Assembly: GCF_902762735.1 (NCBI RefSeq)
Contig: NZ_CACWPP010000029.1
Location: 1-35,112 of the forward strand
DNA: 35,112 bases
Origin: an uncultured Ruminococcus sp.
GTDB lineage: Bacteria; Bacillota; Clostridia; Oscillospirales; Ruminococcaceae
Reading direction: 5' to 3'
The notes below the pieces were generated by a model, which was not told where the DNA came from, did not search any database, and saw nothing but the letters and a program-made list of their open reading frames with translations. Shown here in pieces: positions 23,319 through 30,579 of this stretch. The stretch's first letter is position 1; every line of letters starts with the position of its first letter. The position numbers were made by a program, and so were the translations under genes.

Positions 23319-23347
23319 ATTATACGCCGTATAATATTATTTGTCAA
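23319..23347 (-). promoter_or_regulatory. padR operon promoter with palindromic operator
   Basis: On the minus strand TTGACA (23342-23347), 17 bp, TATAAT (23319-23324) is a perfect promoter. The bases 23319-23335 (ATTATACG-C-CGTATAAT) form a perfect 17-bp palindrome covering the -10 box, the expected place for autorepression by PadR. Confidence 0.85.
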
Positions 23348-25170
23348 TACAATATTGCAAACTTTTGCTACTTTTGTATATTTGCACAACCTGCAAGCCA
23401 CACATCGCCATGCATTACAGCACTTTAACAAAAGCAGGAGCTTCCAGCCTGCCACATGCTGATGATTTGAGCGAAAACGATCGGAGAATAGACTGCTTTC
23501 AGGGTGGGGTCGGCAGTACTCATGGGGCATCGTCCTCGCCCTCCCGCCCACCCGCGAATAACTGTTCTTCGGTCAGTAAGCAAAGCACCGCGCACCATCT
23601 ATATATAATAGAGAGCAAAAGTAAGCAAAGCAGAGCTGAACAAGAAAGCAGTTAACATAAGAAGTAAAATTAACAGCAATAGTAAAACTCAAGGCGAGCA
23701 TTAATTAGTAATTATGACGGCAAAACCGTTTTCAAAAAGGACATTTTAGCAACAATGCTTAAAAAACCGTGTAAGCAATTACCAGTTAGCAATATTTTCT
23801 TAACAGAAAGTTATTCCCGATAAAATACATTAAGCTAACACGCATGTTAATCAAAGCACATGAAAAGAGCCGAATGATTAAGTTGACGATATAAAAGCAT
23901 AAAGTTAAATAAAATGTCGTATTTTGTCACATAGCACATCGCAAACGTTTTCTAAATCTTGATTTTAGCAATATTCGTGAAGTTTTGCTGTAAGTAATTT
24001 CTATTTGAACAAATTTTATTAATATCTGAGTATGATTTGAGATAATTTTCAGGTTAACAGTAACATTAATAATGTAAAGGCAGACACATTTTGTATTCAA
24101 TTAGAGAAACTCCTGCCGCATCTGCAACTAAGTTGTAACCTGTTTTCGATAATATTTTCGCTGTTCGTCATACCGCAGGCAGGAGCTTCTAAGCCTGATC
24201 GGATACATTGTTGCGAAGCTGTATATAATTAAATCATTTGACCTTATTTGTGCAATAGCACAATAAGACCGTTTTCAACAAGAACATTTTAGCAACAACG
24301 CTTAAAAAAATAATGTAAATATTTTCCAGTTAGTCATCAAAGTGTAACAATATCGCCCAAATAAGTATATTATTTGAGTGCTTCCGAAGCACAGTCAAAA
24401 ACAGACAAATTCTATGATTAAACATTTTAACACAATTTGTACAATAGCACAATAAAACCGTTTTCTAAACGATAGTTTTAGCAACAATGTTTAAAAAGTG
24501 CTGTAATATATTTCCAGTTTGTCATTTTTGTTTAACATTCTAGCCCAAATAGGTATACTTTTGAAGCATCACGAAACAATTTTCTGATAAATTATACACA
24601 TTCCGTATACGATGATATACAACATAACCTCCCGTTTGAAAAACACTGAAACGATTTTCGTTAAGCGTTTTCGCGCAGTGCAGATCCTTCCCGCCCGCAG
24701 GAAGCTCCCTCCTTGCCAACTGTTACCGAGTTGTTTATAATTAAACTATTTAGCTTTATTTGTATATCAGTATGCATTTCCCGCAAATTTAGCTATTGAT
24801 TTAGCAACTATGCTTAAAATTTCGTGTAAATATTTTCCAGTTAGTCATTTTAGCGTAACAATATCGCCCAAATCAGTATACTATTTGAGGGCTTCATAAG
24901 CACAGTCAAAGGCTGACAAATCCTATGATTAAACATTTTAACACAATTTGTATATTGTCACAACGAAAACGTTTGCTAAATTACATTTTTAGCAACTATG
25001 CTTAAAATTACCTGTAAATTATTTCCATTGCGACAAATTTCTTTAATATATTTGACCTTTTGAGTATATTTTCTTACATGCAGGCAATACTATTTTACGA
25101 AAGCGTACACACATCATAAACATTTGCCGCGCCCAAGTCAGCGCGATAAATGTCAACCAAAAATTTTCGT
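23348..25170. repeat. 1.8-kb non-coding higher-order repeat array
   Basis: No convincing gene is found. Three units are visible, each a GC-rich stem-loop with the core GCAGGAGCTTC (near 23433, 24176, 24695) followed by two AT-rich modules of about 200 bp (starting near 23720 and 23925, 24226 and 24430, 24738 and 24942). All modules share ATTTTAGCAAC-N-ATGCTTAAAA-like hairpins; most share TTTCCAG downstream. Units 2 and 3 are offset by 511 bp: over 24315-24440 against 24826-24951 I count about 13 differences in 126 bases. One module has the dyad TTGTGC-AATA-GCACAA (24248-24263). The first 300 bp (23440-23650) are GC-richer and include a GGGTGGG/CCCACCC pairing. Confidence 0.8.
24713..24741 (+). 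promoter_or_regulatory. Promoter inside the repeat array
   Basis: TTGCCA (24713-24718), 17 bp, TATAAT (24736-24741) faces the last two modules and the spoVAC-like gene. The matching place in unit 2 keeps a TATAATTAAA box but has no good -35. Confidence 0.6.
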
Positions 25171-25182
25171 AAAGGAGCAATT

Positions 25183-25644
25183 ATGCAGGATTTTACCGAA
25201 AAAACACGCATTACCAAAGAACACTACTCCCAGCTCGTCAAATCTGCCGACCGCGGGAGCAATTGGCGCAAAGATCTCCCGAAAGCCTTTATTATCGGAG
25301 GACTGATATGCGCCGCAGGGCAGCTGCTGAGTGAGCTGTACAGCTCCGCAGGGCTGTCCGACAAAGCCGCCGCCACCGCCGTTTCCATCTCTCTTATCTT
25401 CGCATCTGCCCTGCTGACAGGTCTGGGTCTGTACGAAAAGCTTGCAAAACACGCGGGCGCAGGCACTCTCGTCCCAATAACGGGCTTCGCAAACTCCGTC
25501 TGCGCTCCTGCGCTTGAATTTCGCACCGAAGGCTTTGTGACAGGGCTTGGCGCGAAAATTTTCGTCATCTGCGGTCCTGTCATTCTCTACGGCACGCTGG
25601 CAAGTATCGCTTATGGGCTTATTTACTGGCTTTTCAAGGCATAA
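25183..25644 (+). CDS. spoVAC: SpoVAC-like membrane protein
   Basis: The 153-residue protein has a short soluble start and then four to five membrane helices, with the SpoVAC/SpoVAEb pattern: PKAFIIGGLICAAGQ, then KHAGAGTLVPITGFANSVCAPALEFRTEGFVTG and GAKIFVICGPVILYG. SpoVA proteins form the channel that moves dipicolinic acid into and out of spores. No other spoVA gene is adjacent, so this is an orphan. The start at 25183 follows AAAGGAG; an in-frame ATG at 25150 has no site. No clear forespore sigma promoter could be read. The leader contains the repeat array. Confidence 0.8.
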   Translation: MQDFTEKTRITKEHYSQLVKSADRGSNWRKDLPKAFIIGGLICAAGQLLSELYSSAGLSDKAAATAVSISLIFASALLTGLGLYEKLAKHAGAGTLVPITGFANSVCAPALEFRTEGFVTGLGAKIFVICGPVILYGTLASIAYGLIYWLFKA

Positions 25645-25647
25645 AAA

Positions 25648-25677
25648 AAGGCTGGGGCAAGTGCCTCAGCCTTTTTC
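25648..25677. terminator. Shared two-way terminator of spoVAC and the LysR gene
   Basis: GGCTGGGGCA pairs with TGCCTCAGCC (one G-T pair) with A7 on one side and T5 on the other, so it can stop both convergent transcripts. The LysR stop codon lies inside the stem. Confidence 0.85.
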
Positions 25678-26571
25678 TGTATTGTTTTTGAGTTCTTCAA
25701 TATCCTCCCTGAACTGCCGCAAAAACAATTCTGCCGCTTTGGTAAAGACGGTGTACTTTTTCCATACGAACGTGCAGGTCGCTTCAAACTTCGGCAAAAG
25801 CGGCTTAAAACACAGTTTGCTGTCGCCGCTGACATTTATCAGCTTGTCGAATGTTATGCAGTAGCCCATGCCTTCTGCCGCCATGACAGAACCGTTGTAC
25901 ACCAGATTATACTCCGCCGCGATGCGCATATTTTCGTCATACTTGCTCAGCATCTCGGCGATGCGGGTGTTGTGGTTGGGCTGACGGGGGATTATCAGCG
26001 GCTTGCCGATAAGGTCTGACAGCTCGATGACATCTTTTTCGGCGAGGGGCATATCCTTGCGCATAAGCACCCCGAAAGTATCTTTCAGCGGTATCTCTAT
26101 GCCGTTGTACTTGCCGCTGTCGTATGACTGGAATATCATGCCGAAATCTATCAGTCCCCTGTCCAGCCTTTCAAGCACATCTGTACCGTCAGCGCTGTAA
26201 ATGCTGTACTGTATATCGGGGTGATCGCACTGCAAACGCTGGGCAGTGTTGGCGATCAGCTTTATGGCGTATGTTTCTCCCGCGCCTATGTAGACCTTGC
26301 CCGTCACCTGTTCACTGCTCTGGCGGACTTCCTGCTCGGTCTTTTCCATCAGCTCGACTATCTCTTCCGCCCGCTTGCGGAGTATCATGCCTTCCTCAGT
26401 CAGCGATACGCCCTTGTTTGAACGTATCAGCAGTGTCGTACACAGTTCTTCCTCCAGCTCTTTGAGCTGACGGGAAAGCGTGGGCTGTGAAAGATAAAGC
26501 CTTTCCGCCGCCACCGAATAGCTTTGCTCACGCGCCACCGCTAGAAAATATCTCAGCACCCTTATATCCAC
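25666..26571 (-). CDS. LysR-family transcriptional regulator
   Basis: This 301-residue protein has an N-terminal winged helix (MDIRVLRYFLAVAREQSYS, then AAERLYLSQPTLSRQLKELEEEL) and a two-lobed periplasmic-binding-protein-like sensor domain. It should be a DNA-binding activator or repressor responding to a small molecule. The start is GTG at 26571: GAGGT is spaced 6 bp from it, whereas the GTG at 26577 touches the ribosome site. The usual divergent target gene of a LysR regulator is absent; the gene upstream runs on the same strand 36 bp away. Its target is unknown. Confidence 0.9.
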   Translation of the reverse strand: MDIRVLRYFLAVAREQSYSVAAERLYLSQPTLSRQLKELEEELCTTLLIRSNKGVSLTEEGMILRKRAEEIVELMEKTEQEVRQSSEQVTGKVYIGAGETYAIKLIANTAQRLQCDHPDIQYSIYSADGTDVLERLDRGLIDFGMIFQSYDSGKYNGIEIPLKDTFGVLMRKDMPLAEKDVIELSDLIGKPLIIPRQPNHNTRIAEMLSKYDENMRIAAEYNLVYNGSVMAAEGMGYCITFDKLINVSGDSKLCFKPLLPKFEATCTFVWKKYTVFTKAAELFLRQFREDIEELKNNTEKG

Positions 26572-26607
26572 CGACACACCTCTTTTCTATGCAGACCTGA
26601 CCTGCGC

Positions 26608-27135
26608 TTACCACTCTTCTTCGCCGTAACGACTGACCTTTACTTCAAACGTCCCCTTGTCGGTCAGGGTGACTGCCACCATTCTAACGTCCTGCGCTCT
26701 GCATTCATATATGCCGAACTCAGCGTTTCCCTCACGGTCTATCTCTATATACTCTATCCTCATGCCGTCAAGGAACAGGCTTTTGGAGGTCAGCATACCG
26801 TTCTCATCGGGGATAAATCCCTCGCTGTCAGCAAGGGCATCGAGCGCCGCCATTTTCACGCGGTAGTCCACATTTGCTTTATCCGCAAGAAAACGCCCCA
26901 GCGCCTCAAAGCCTTTATCGGCGGTCTTTGCGACAGGGTCATCGTAGAACACCGTCACCTCCAGAGGTTCGCCGTCATCTTCATACCAGTCAAAAACGTT
27001 ACAGCAGCTGGGGTTATTGTGCTGTTCGTAATAATCCGTGAACTGCCCGAACGGTGTGTCGATATAGACTCTCTGCGGGGTCTGCGGCTGAGGGGGCTGT
27101 TCTTTTTTGCCGAACAATTTACCAAATAGTGACAT
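26608..27135 (-). CDS. Uncharacterised soluble protein, 175 residues
   Basis: The protein begins MSLFGKLFGKKEQ with a Pro/Gln-rich spacer (PPQPQTPQ), then an acidic, mixed alpha-beta domain with DTPFGQFTDYYEQ, NPSCCNVFDWYEDDGEPLEVTVF and DKGTFEVKVSRYGE. I do not recognise a family with confidence; the Trp-Tyr-Glu-Asp and Phe-Tyr-Asp-Asp stretches recall small immunity-type proteins. It follows the pyrophosphatase by 20 bp and is probably co-transcribed. AAAGGAG precedes the start. Confidence 0.7.
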   Translation of the reverse strand: MSLFGKLFGKKEQPPQPQTPQRVYIDTPFGQFTDYYEQHNNPSCCNVFDWYEDDGEPLEVTVFYDDPVAKTADKGFEALGRFLADKANVDYRVKMAALDALADSEGFIPDENGMLTSKSLFLDGMRIEYIEIDREGNAEFGIYECRAQDVRMVAVTLTDKGTFEVKVSRYGEEEW

Positions 27136-27155
27136 TTATTTCTCCTTTCAGCGCA

Positions 27156-27686
27156 TCACTTGCAGAAGCACTCGATGTACCTGTCGATACAGCTCTCGAT
27201 GGTCTCCACTGCGGCATCAACGCCCTTAACGTCGTCAATGACAGTATCTTTGTTCTCCAGCGCCTTGTACACGGTGAAGAAATGCTTCATCTCATCAAAA
27301 ATATGCTTAGGCAGTTCGCTTATATCGCGGTACATATTATATGTGGGGTCGTTGAGGGGTATGCAGATTATCTTTTCGTCTGCCGCGCCGTTATCCATCA
27401 TCATTATCATGCCGATGGGGTAGCAGTCCACCAGCGAGAGCGGTTCAAGCGTTTCCGAGCAAAGCACCAGCACGTCCAGCGGGTCGCCGTCCTCAGCGTA
27501 AGTGCGCGGTATAAAGCCGTAATTGGCAGGATAGTGTGTTGAAGTATACAATATCCTGTCCATCTTCAGCAGACCCGTCGCCTTGTCAAGCTCATACTTT
27601 ACCTTTGAGCCTTTTGATATTTCGACAACGGCAGTGAACTTATTTTTAGATATAGATTTCGGTGAAATATCATGCCAGATATTCAT
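27156..27686 (-). CDS. ppa: Inorganic pyrophosphatase, family I
   Basis: The 176-residue enzyme hydrolyses pyrophosphate to phosphate, pulling biosynthetic reactions forward. It has the family I features: KGSKVKYELDKATG, YPANYGFIPRTYAEDGDPLDVLVL (the DxDPxD metal signature near residue 68), PIGMIMMMDNG and a FFTVYK motif near 135. The start at 27686 (MNIWHDIS) follows AGGAGGT; the upstream extension to 27803 runs into an interspersed repeat and is rejected. Confidence 0.93.
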   Translation of the reverse strand: MNIWHDISPKSISKNKFTAVVEISKGSKVKYELDKATGLLKMDRILYTSTHYPANYGFIPRTYAEDGDPLDVLVLCSETLEPLSLVDCYPIGMIMMMDNGAADEKIICIPLNDPTYNMYRDISELPKHIFDEMKHFFTVYKALENKDTVIDDVKGVDAAVETIESCIDRYIECFCK

Positions 27687-27739
27687 ACTGACCTCCTGTA
27701 AAAAAACATCATTCTCGCGTTCATGCCAACAATTATGGA

Positions 27740-27865
27740 TTATGACTATCCCTTTAGCACACCAACTAAAAATGCGGTAAACAAAAGGATAATTGAGCGC
27801 CATACGCCCAGAACCTTAAGTTCTGTAAAACCGCCGTTTTTGTGGTGTGTCAGCGGGATAACCAC
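27740..27865. repeat. Structured interspersed repeat, copy B (126 bp)
   Basis: This is the same element as 21055-21191 in the same orientation. Its AGAAC-CTTAA-GTTCT hairpin is intact, and CCGCCG/CAGCGG has one mismatch. It begins about 50 bp upstream of the ppa start codon and ends directly at the stop codon of the next gene. Confidence 0.8.
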
Positions 27866-27866
27866 G

Positions 27867-28421
27867 TTATGAATTGAGTACCATTCCCGCATCGTGCAAA
27901 AGTTCGGGCAGATCGTATACAGTCAAGCCGTCAGCCTCGATGGGAGTCAATATGCCCTCATCTTCATCGGACATGTAGTCCCTCAGCGACTCAGCCTTAT
28001 CGTGTTTTTTAACGCCGTTCTTTTCCAGCATCTCACAAAGTTTTTCTGCCCGCACGCTGTCACAGTAGGCGTAAAACTCCTGAAATTCGCCGAACATCAG
28101 CTCGTCCTCACAGGGATACCCCCCGAAGCCGAAACGCGATGGTCCGTCATTCATAAGCAGGTCGCCGTAATGTTCCAGCAGTGCCAGCGCCACTTTTTTC
28201 GTGCAGTCAAGTATATAGCTGTCATAACCCTCGCCGTCCTCGCGGGGCAGGTCTAAAAAGAAGAACAGCTGTTTCGGCAGAAGCCCGATATACTCCCTTG
28301 CACAGGGCAGTATCTGCTCCGCGCTCAGCAGACCGCTCACCTCTCTGCCGTTTCTGCAAAAACTGCTCTCCACCTTGTCGGCACCGGGCGACGATACGCC
28401 CGCACACAGATCAATGCTCAT
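27867..28421 (-). CDS. Uncharacterised soluble protein, 184 residues
   Basis: The protein is acidic with Leu-rich helices (LLPKQLFFFLDLPREDGEGYDSY, LLEHYGDLLMNDGPSRFGFGGYPCEDELMFGEFQEFYAYC). The C-terminal part reads EGILTPIEADGLTVYDLPELLHDAGMV. I recognise no family. GGGAGGTG precedes the start. It lies 79 bp after the acyl carrier protein gene with no terminator between, so it may be the last gene of that operon. Confidence 0.65.
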   Translation of the reverse strand: MSIDLCAGVSSPGADKVESSFCRNGREVSGLLSAEQILPCAREYIGLLPKQLFFFLDLPREDGEGYDSYILDCTKKVALALLEHYGDLLMNDGPSRFGFGGYPCEDELMFGEFQEFYAYCDSVRAEKLCEMLEKNGVKKHDKAESLRDYMSDEDEGILTPIEADGLTVYDLPELLHDAGMVLNS

Positions 28422-28500
28422 TCTGACACCTCCCTGACTTGATCTCTCGTTATCGTTATGTTGATATATCTTCCTGCAAGCCTGCCATTTTCAGCAGAGC

Positions 28501-28746
28501 TTACTTGCCCCTCGCCATGATTATTTTCAGCATGTCGCCCACGTTGTTCATGCCCGAAACTTCGCCCATCTTGAACTTCATGCCGAACTCGTCCTCAACA
28601 GCGCCTATCAGCGTGATATGCTCGATGGAATCCCAGTCCTCGATGTCGTCAGCGGTGGTCTTTGGTGTAACGACAATGTCATCATCGTCAAAAACGTCCC
28701 TGAAAACTTCGTTGAGCCTTTTCAATACATCATTTGCGTTTGCCAT
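28501..28746 (-). CDS. Acyl carrier protein
   Basis: The 81-residue four-helix protein has the phosphopantetheine attachment site at Ser40 in DWDSIEH. This IEH variant (rather than DSLDTV of fatty-acid ACP) is typical of carrier proteins in FkbH- and Dlt-like clusters. It starts 2 bp after the FkbH-like gene, so the two are tightly coupled, and would carry the acyl unit loaded by that protein. AGGGAGG precedes the start. Confidence 0.92.
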   Translation of the reverse strand: MANANDVLKRLNEVFRDVFDDDDIVVTPKTTADDIEDWDSIEHITLIGAVEDEFGMKFKMGEVSGMNNVGDMLKIIMARGK

Positions 28747-28748
28747 TT

Positions 28749-30533
28749 TTAGTCCTCCCTGTTGACATTTATTGCCTTATTTTTGCTTTCTCTATGCTCA
28801 TCAAGCGAAAGCGTCCACACTGTTGAACCGTCACCATGCGTTTCGGCAAGCGTGAAGCCCAGTTCGCCGTAAAACTTCTCTACCATCTTATTCTTCGCAG
28901 TGGGGAGATAATAGCCCACCAGCCTGTCAGCGCCGACGTTTTCTGCGGCTTTCACCAGTTCGTCCAGCATGGCGTATTCCATGCCCCTTTTCAGCACTCT
29001 GCACGACATCAGCCACAGTTCGATATGAACTTCCCTGCCGTCAACTCTGCCTATTATCTCGGAGACCACGCCGTTATCGCCAAACTTGTCAGCCAGTTTG
29101 CCGTACAGTGTGACATAGTCCTGACTTTCCATAAAGTGTGTCATATCGCTTTCGGTGAAGCGTTTTGTGGTCAGGTTGAACTGATTGCTCTTGCCCGCCA
29201 GCTGAGCCAGTCTTTCCACATAGACAGGCTTGAAAGGCGCTATCTCGGCATTCATTTCAAGGCTCAGCAGGTAGTCGTTATAGTCAGCGAACTTCGACTG
29301 CGCCTGTTTGCGCTTGGCATTTTCGGCGTACATCTCGGTGCGTTTGAGGTCATCTGCCGAAAGGCTGACCGTTTCAAATAAGCCCGAACGGTCGATAACG
29401 CGGATATAGTCCCACACCTCGCCGATGTCGGGTGCCGAGAAACCGCATGCGCGGACTATCTCGCGCTCGGCAGGGTTATCGTCTGCCAGCACTATCGACT
29501 CAGACAGCAGATCGAGTTCTTTAGCGGTATTTACGAGGTTCTCGCTTTTAGGCTCCCAGTTTGCCTTTATCAGTGTAAAGTCTGCGGGCTTGACAGCGCC
29601 TTCGGGGTGTTCGAGACCTGCTATGGCGTTTTCCTCTTCGTTTTTCGAGCAGACAGTCAGCAGTACGCCGATATTTTTCAGCGACTTCACATACTCCTGC
29701 CACTGGTAGAAAGCCATAGCTTCGGCAGTCTCCTGCCCTATTGTGAGGTTTTCCACGCCGTCATCGCCGACTATGCCGCCCCACATGGTATTATCCAGAT
29801 CCAGCGCCAGCACCTTTTTATTTCTGCCGCAGACCGCTTTTATTACCTTAGCCGCTTCAAAGCAGAGGTCGGGTATAAAGCGCGTATTGAGGGCATATTT
29901 GTACATATACCAGTACTGCGGGTCGCTCCACTCGTCCAGTCCGCAGACCGCCGAGAGGTAATTGACATCGCAGAGATATACCCCGCTGTGAGCATTTATC
30001 TCGTCCGCCAGCCTTAAATTCAGCCTACTCACGTAATTGACCAGCCCGCGCGGGTCAGCGCCGCTGTTATTGCCCATAAGTCTTGACGACGGCAGTTCAA
30101 AGTTGTTCTGCACCACAGCACACCCGAACTTTTCGCGCAGGCTTTCCCACATCTGCACATAGCCCGCAGTTTCGGCATCAAGCCCGTCCGCTATCTGTTC
30201 GGCAGACATATCGGGCGATGGCTTGAAAGTGAGGTTTCTAAGCCCCGTATGCAGCCAGACTATCTCGGGCTTGAAATCAGAAAGTTCCTGCGACGGGAAA
30301 AGCGCTTCCTGCCTGAACATATTATACTCGCATTCATAGAACTTTGCGGCTATGCCGAAATTTCTGAGGAACAGCTCCAGCACCCTGACAATATCGGCAG
30401 TTGTCGAACCGCCAAGCACCGCCACTCTTTTAGTTACAGCGGGAGCAGTCTCCTGCTCTTCCAGCTGTCGTCTGAGTGCTTTTTTCTTTTTCATTATAAA
30501 ACTGCTGTCAAATGGGTATTCCAGTTCTTTCAT
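28749..30533 (-). CDS. FkbH-like HAD-IIIC protein
   Basis: The 594-residue protein has an N-terminal SGNH-like part (VAVLGGSTTADIV near 37-49; WLHTGLRN) and a HAD domain with catalytic Asp245 and Asp247 in LALDLDNTMWGGIVGDDG, then TVCSKNEE and LADDNPAER. The C-terminal part resembles a GNAT fold with the FkbH signature FNLTTKRF. FkbH proteins take 1,3-bisphosphoglycerate, remove phosphate and load a glyceryl group on an acyl carrier protein. The ACP gene follows 2 bp later. Whether this one loads glyceryl or another unit cannot be read from sequence. Confidence 0.88.
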   Translation of the reverse strand: MKELEYPFDSSFIMKKKKALRRQLEEQETAPAVTKRVAVLGGSTTADIVRVLELFLRNFGIAAKFYECEYNMFRQEALFPSQELSDFKPEIVWLHTGLRNLTFKPSPDMSAEQIADGLDAETAGYVQMWESLREKFGCAVVQNNFELPSSRLMGNNSGADPRGLVNYVSRLNLRLADEINAHSGVYLCDVNYLSAVCGLDEWSDPQYWYMYKYALNTRFIPDLCFEAAKVIKAVCGRNKKVLALDLDNTMWGGIVGDDGVENLTIGQETAEAMAFYQWQEYVKSLKNIGVLLTVCSKNEEENAIAGLEHPEGAVKPADFTLIKANWEPKSENLVNTAKELDLLSESIVLADDNPAEREIVRACGFSAPDIGEVWDYIRVIDRSGLFETVSLSADDLKRTEMYAENAKRKQAQSKFADYNDYLLSLEMNAEIAPFKPVYVERLAQLAGKSNQFNLTTKRFTESDMTHFMESQDYVTLYGKLADKFGDNGVVSEIIGRVDGREVHIELWLMSCRVLKRGMEYAMLDELVKAAENVGADRLVGYYLPTAKNKMVEKFYGELGFTLAETHGDGSTVWTLSLDEHRESKNKAINVNRED

Positions 30534-30579
30534 AGTTATCCTTTCAGCTTACGGTCTTATCCTGCGGGGCATCGTTTCC

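Noticed and set aside
23500-23560. Possible structured RNA such as SRP or RNase P RNA in the GC-rich patch
   Set aside because: A GGGTGGG/CCCACCC pairing is present but none of the conserved loops of those RNAs can be found.
23291-23655. Two short overlapping frames at the start of the non-coding array
   Set aside because: They overlap each other or the padR promoter, have no ribosome site and have odd composition (Ser/Lys-rich or Cys/Leu-rich).
23430-25080. CRISPR array, retron, diversity-generating element or toxin-antitoxin RNA repeats
   Set aside because: The repeats are about 200 bp and diverged, with no uniform spacers. No Cas, reverse transcriptase or toxin gene is near.
25104-25118. 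Forespore sigma (SigF/SigG) promoter before spoVAC
   Set aside because: CATCATA resembles a -10 box, but no matching -35 lies at the right distance.
27687-27803. N-terminal extension of the pyrophosphatase by 39 residues
   Set aside because: The extension reads into repeat copy B and has no ribosome site, while the internal ATG has AGGAGGT and the family's usual N-terminus.
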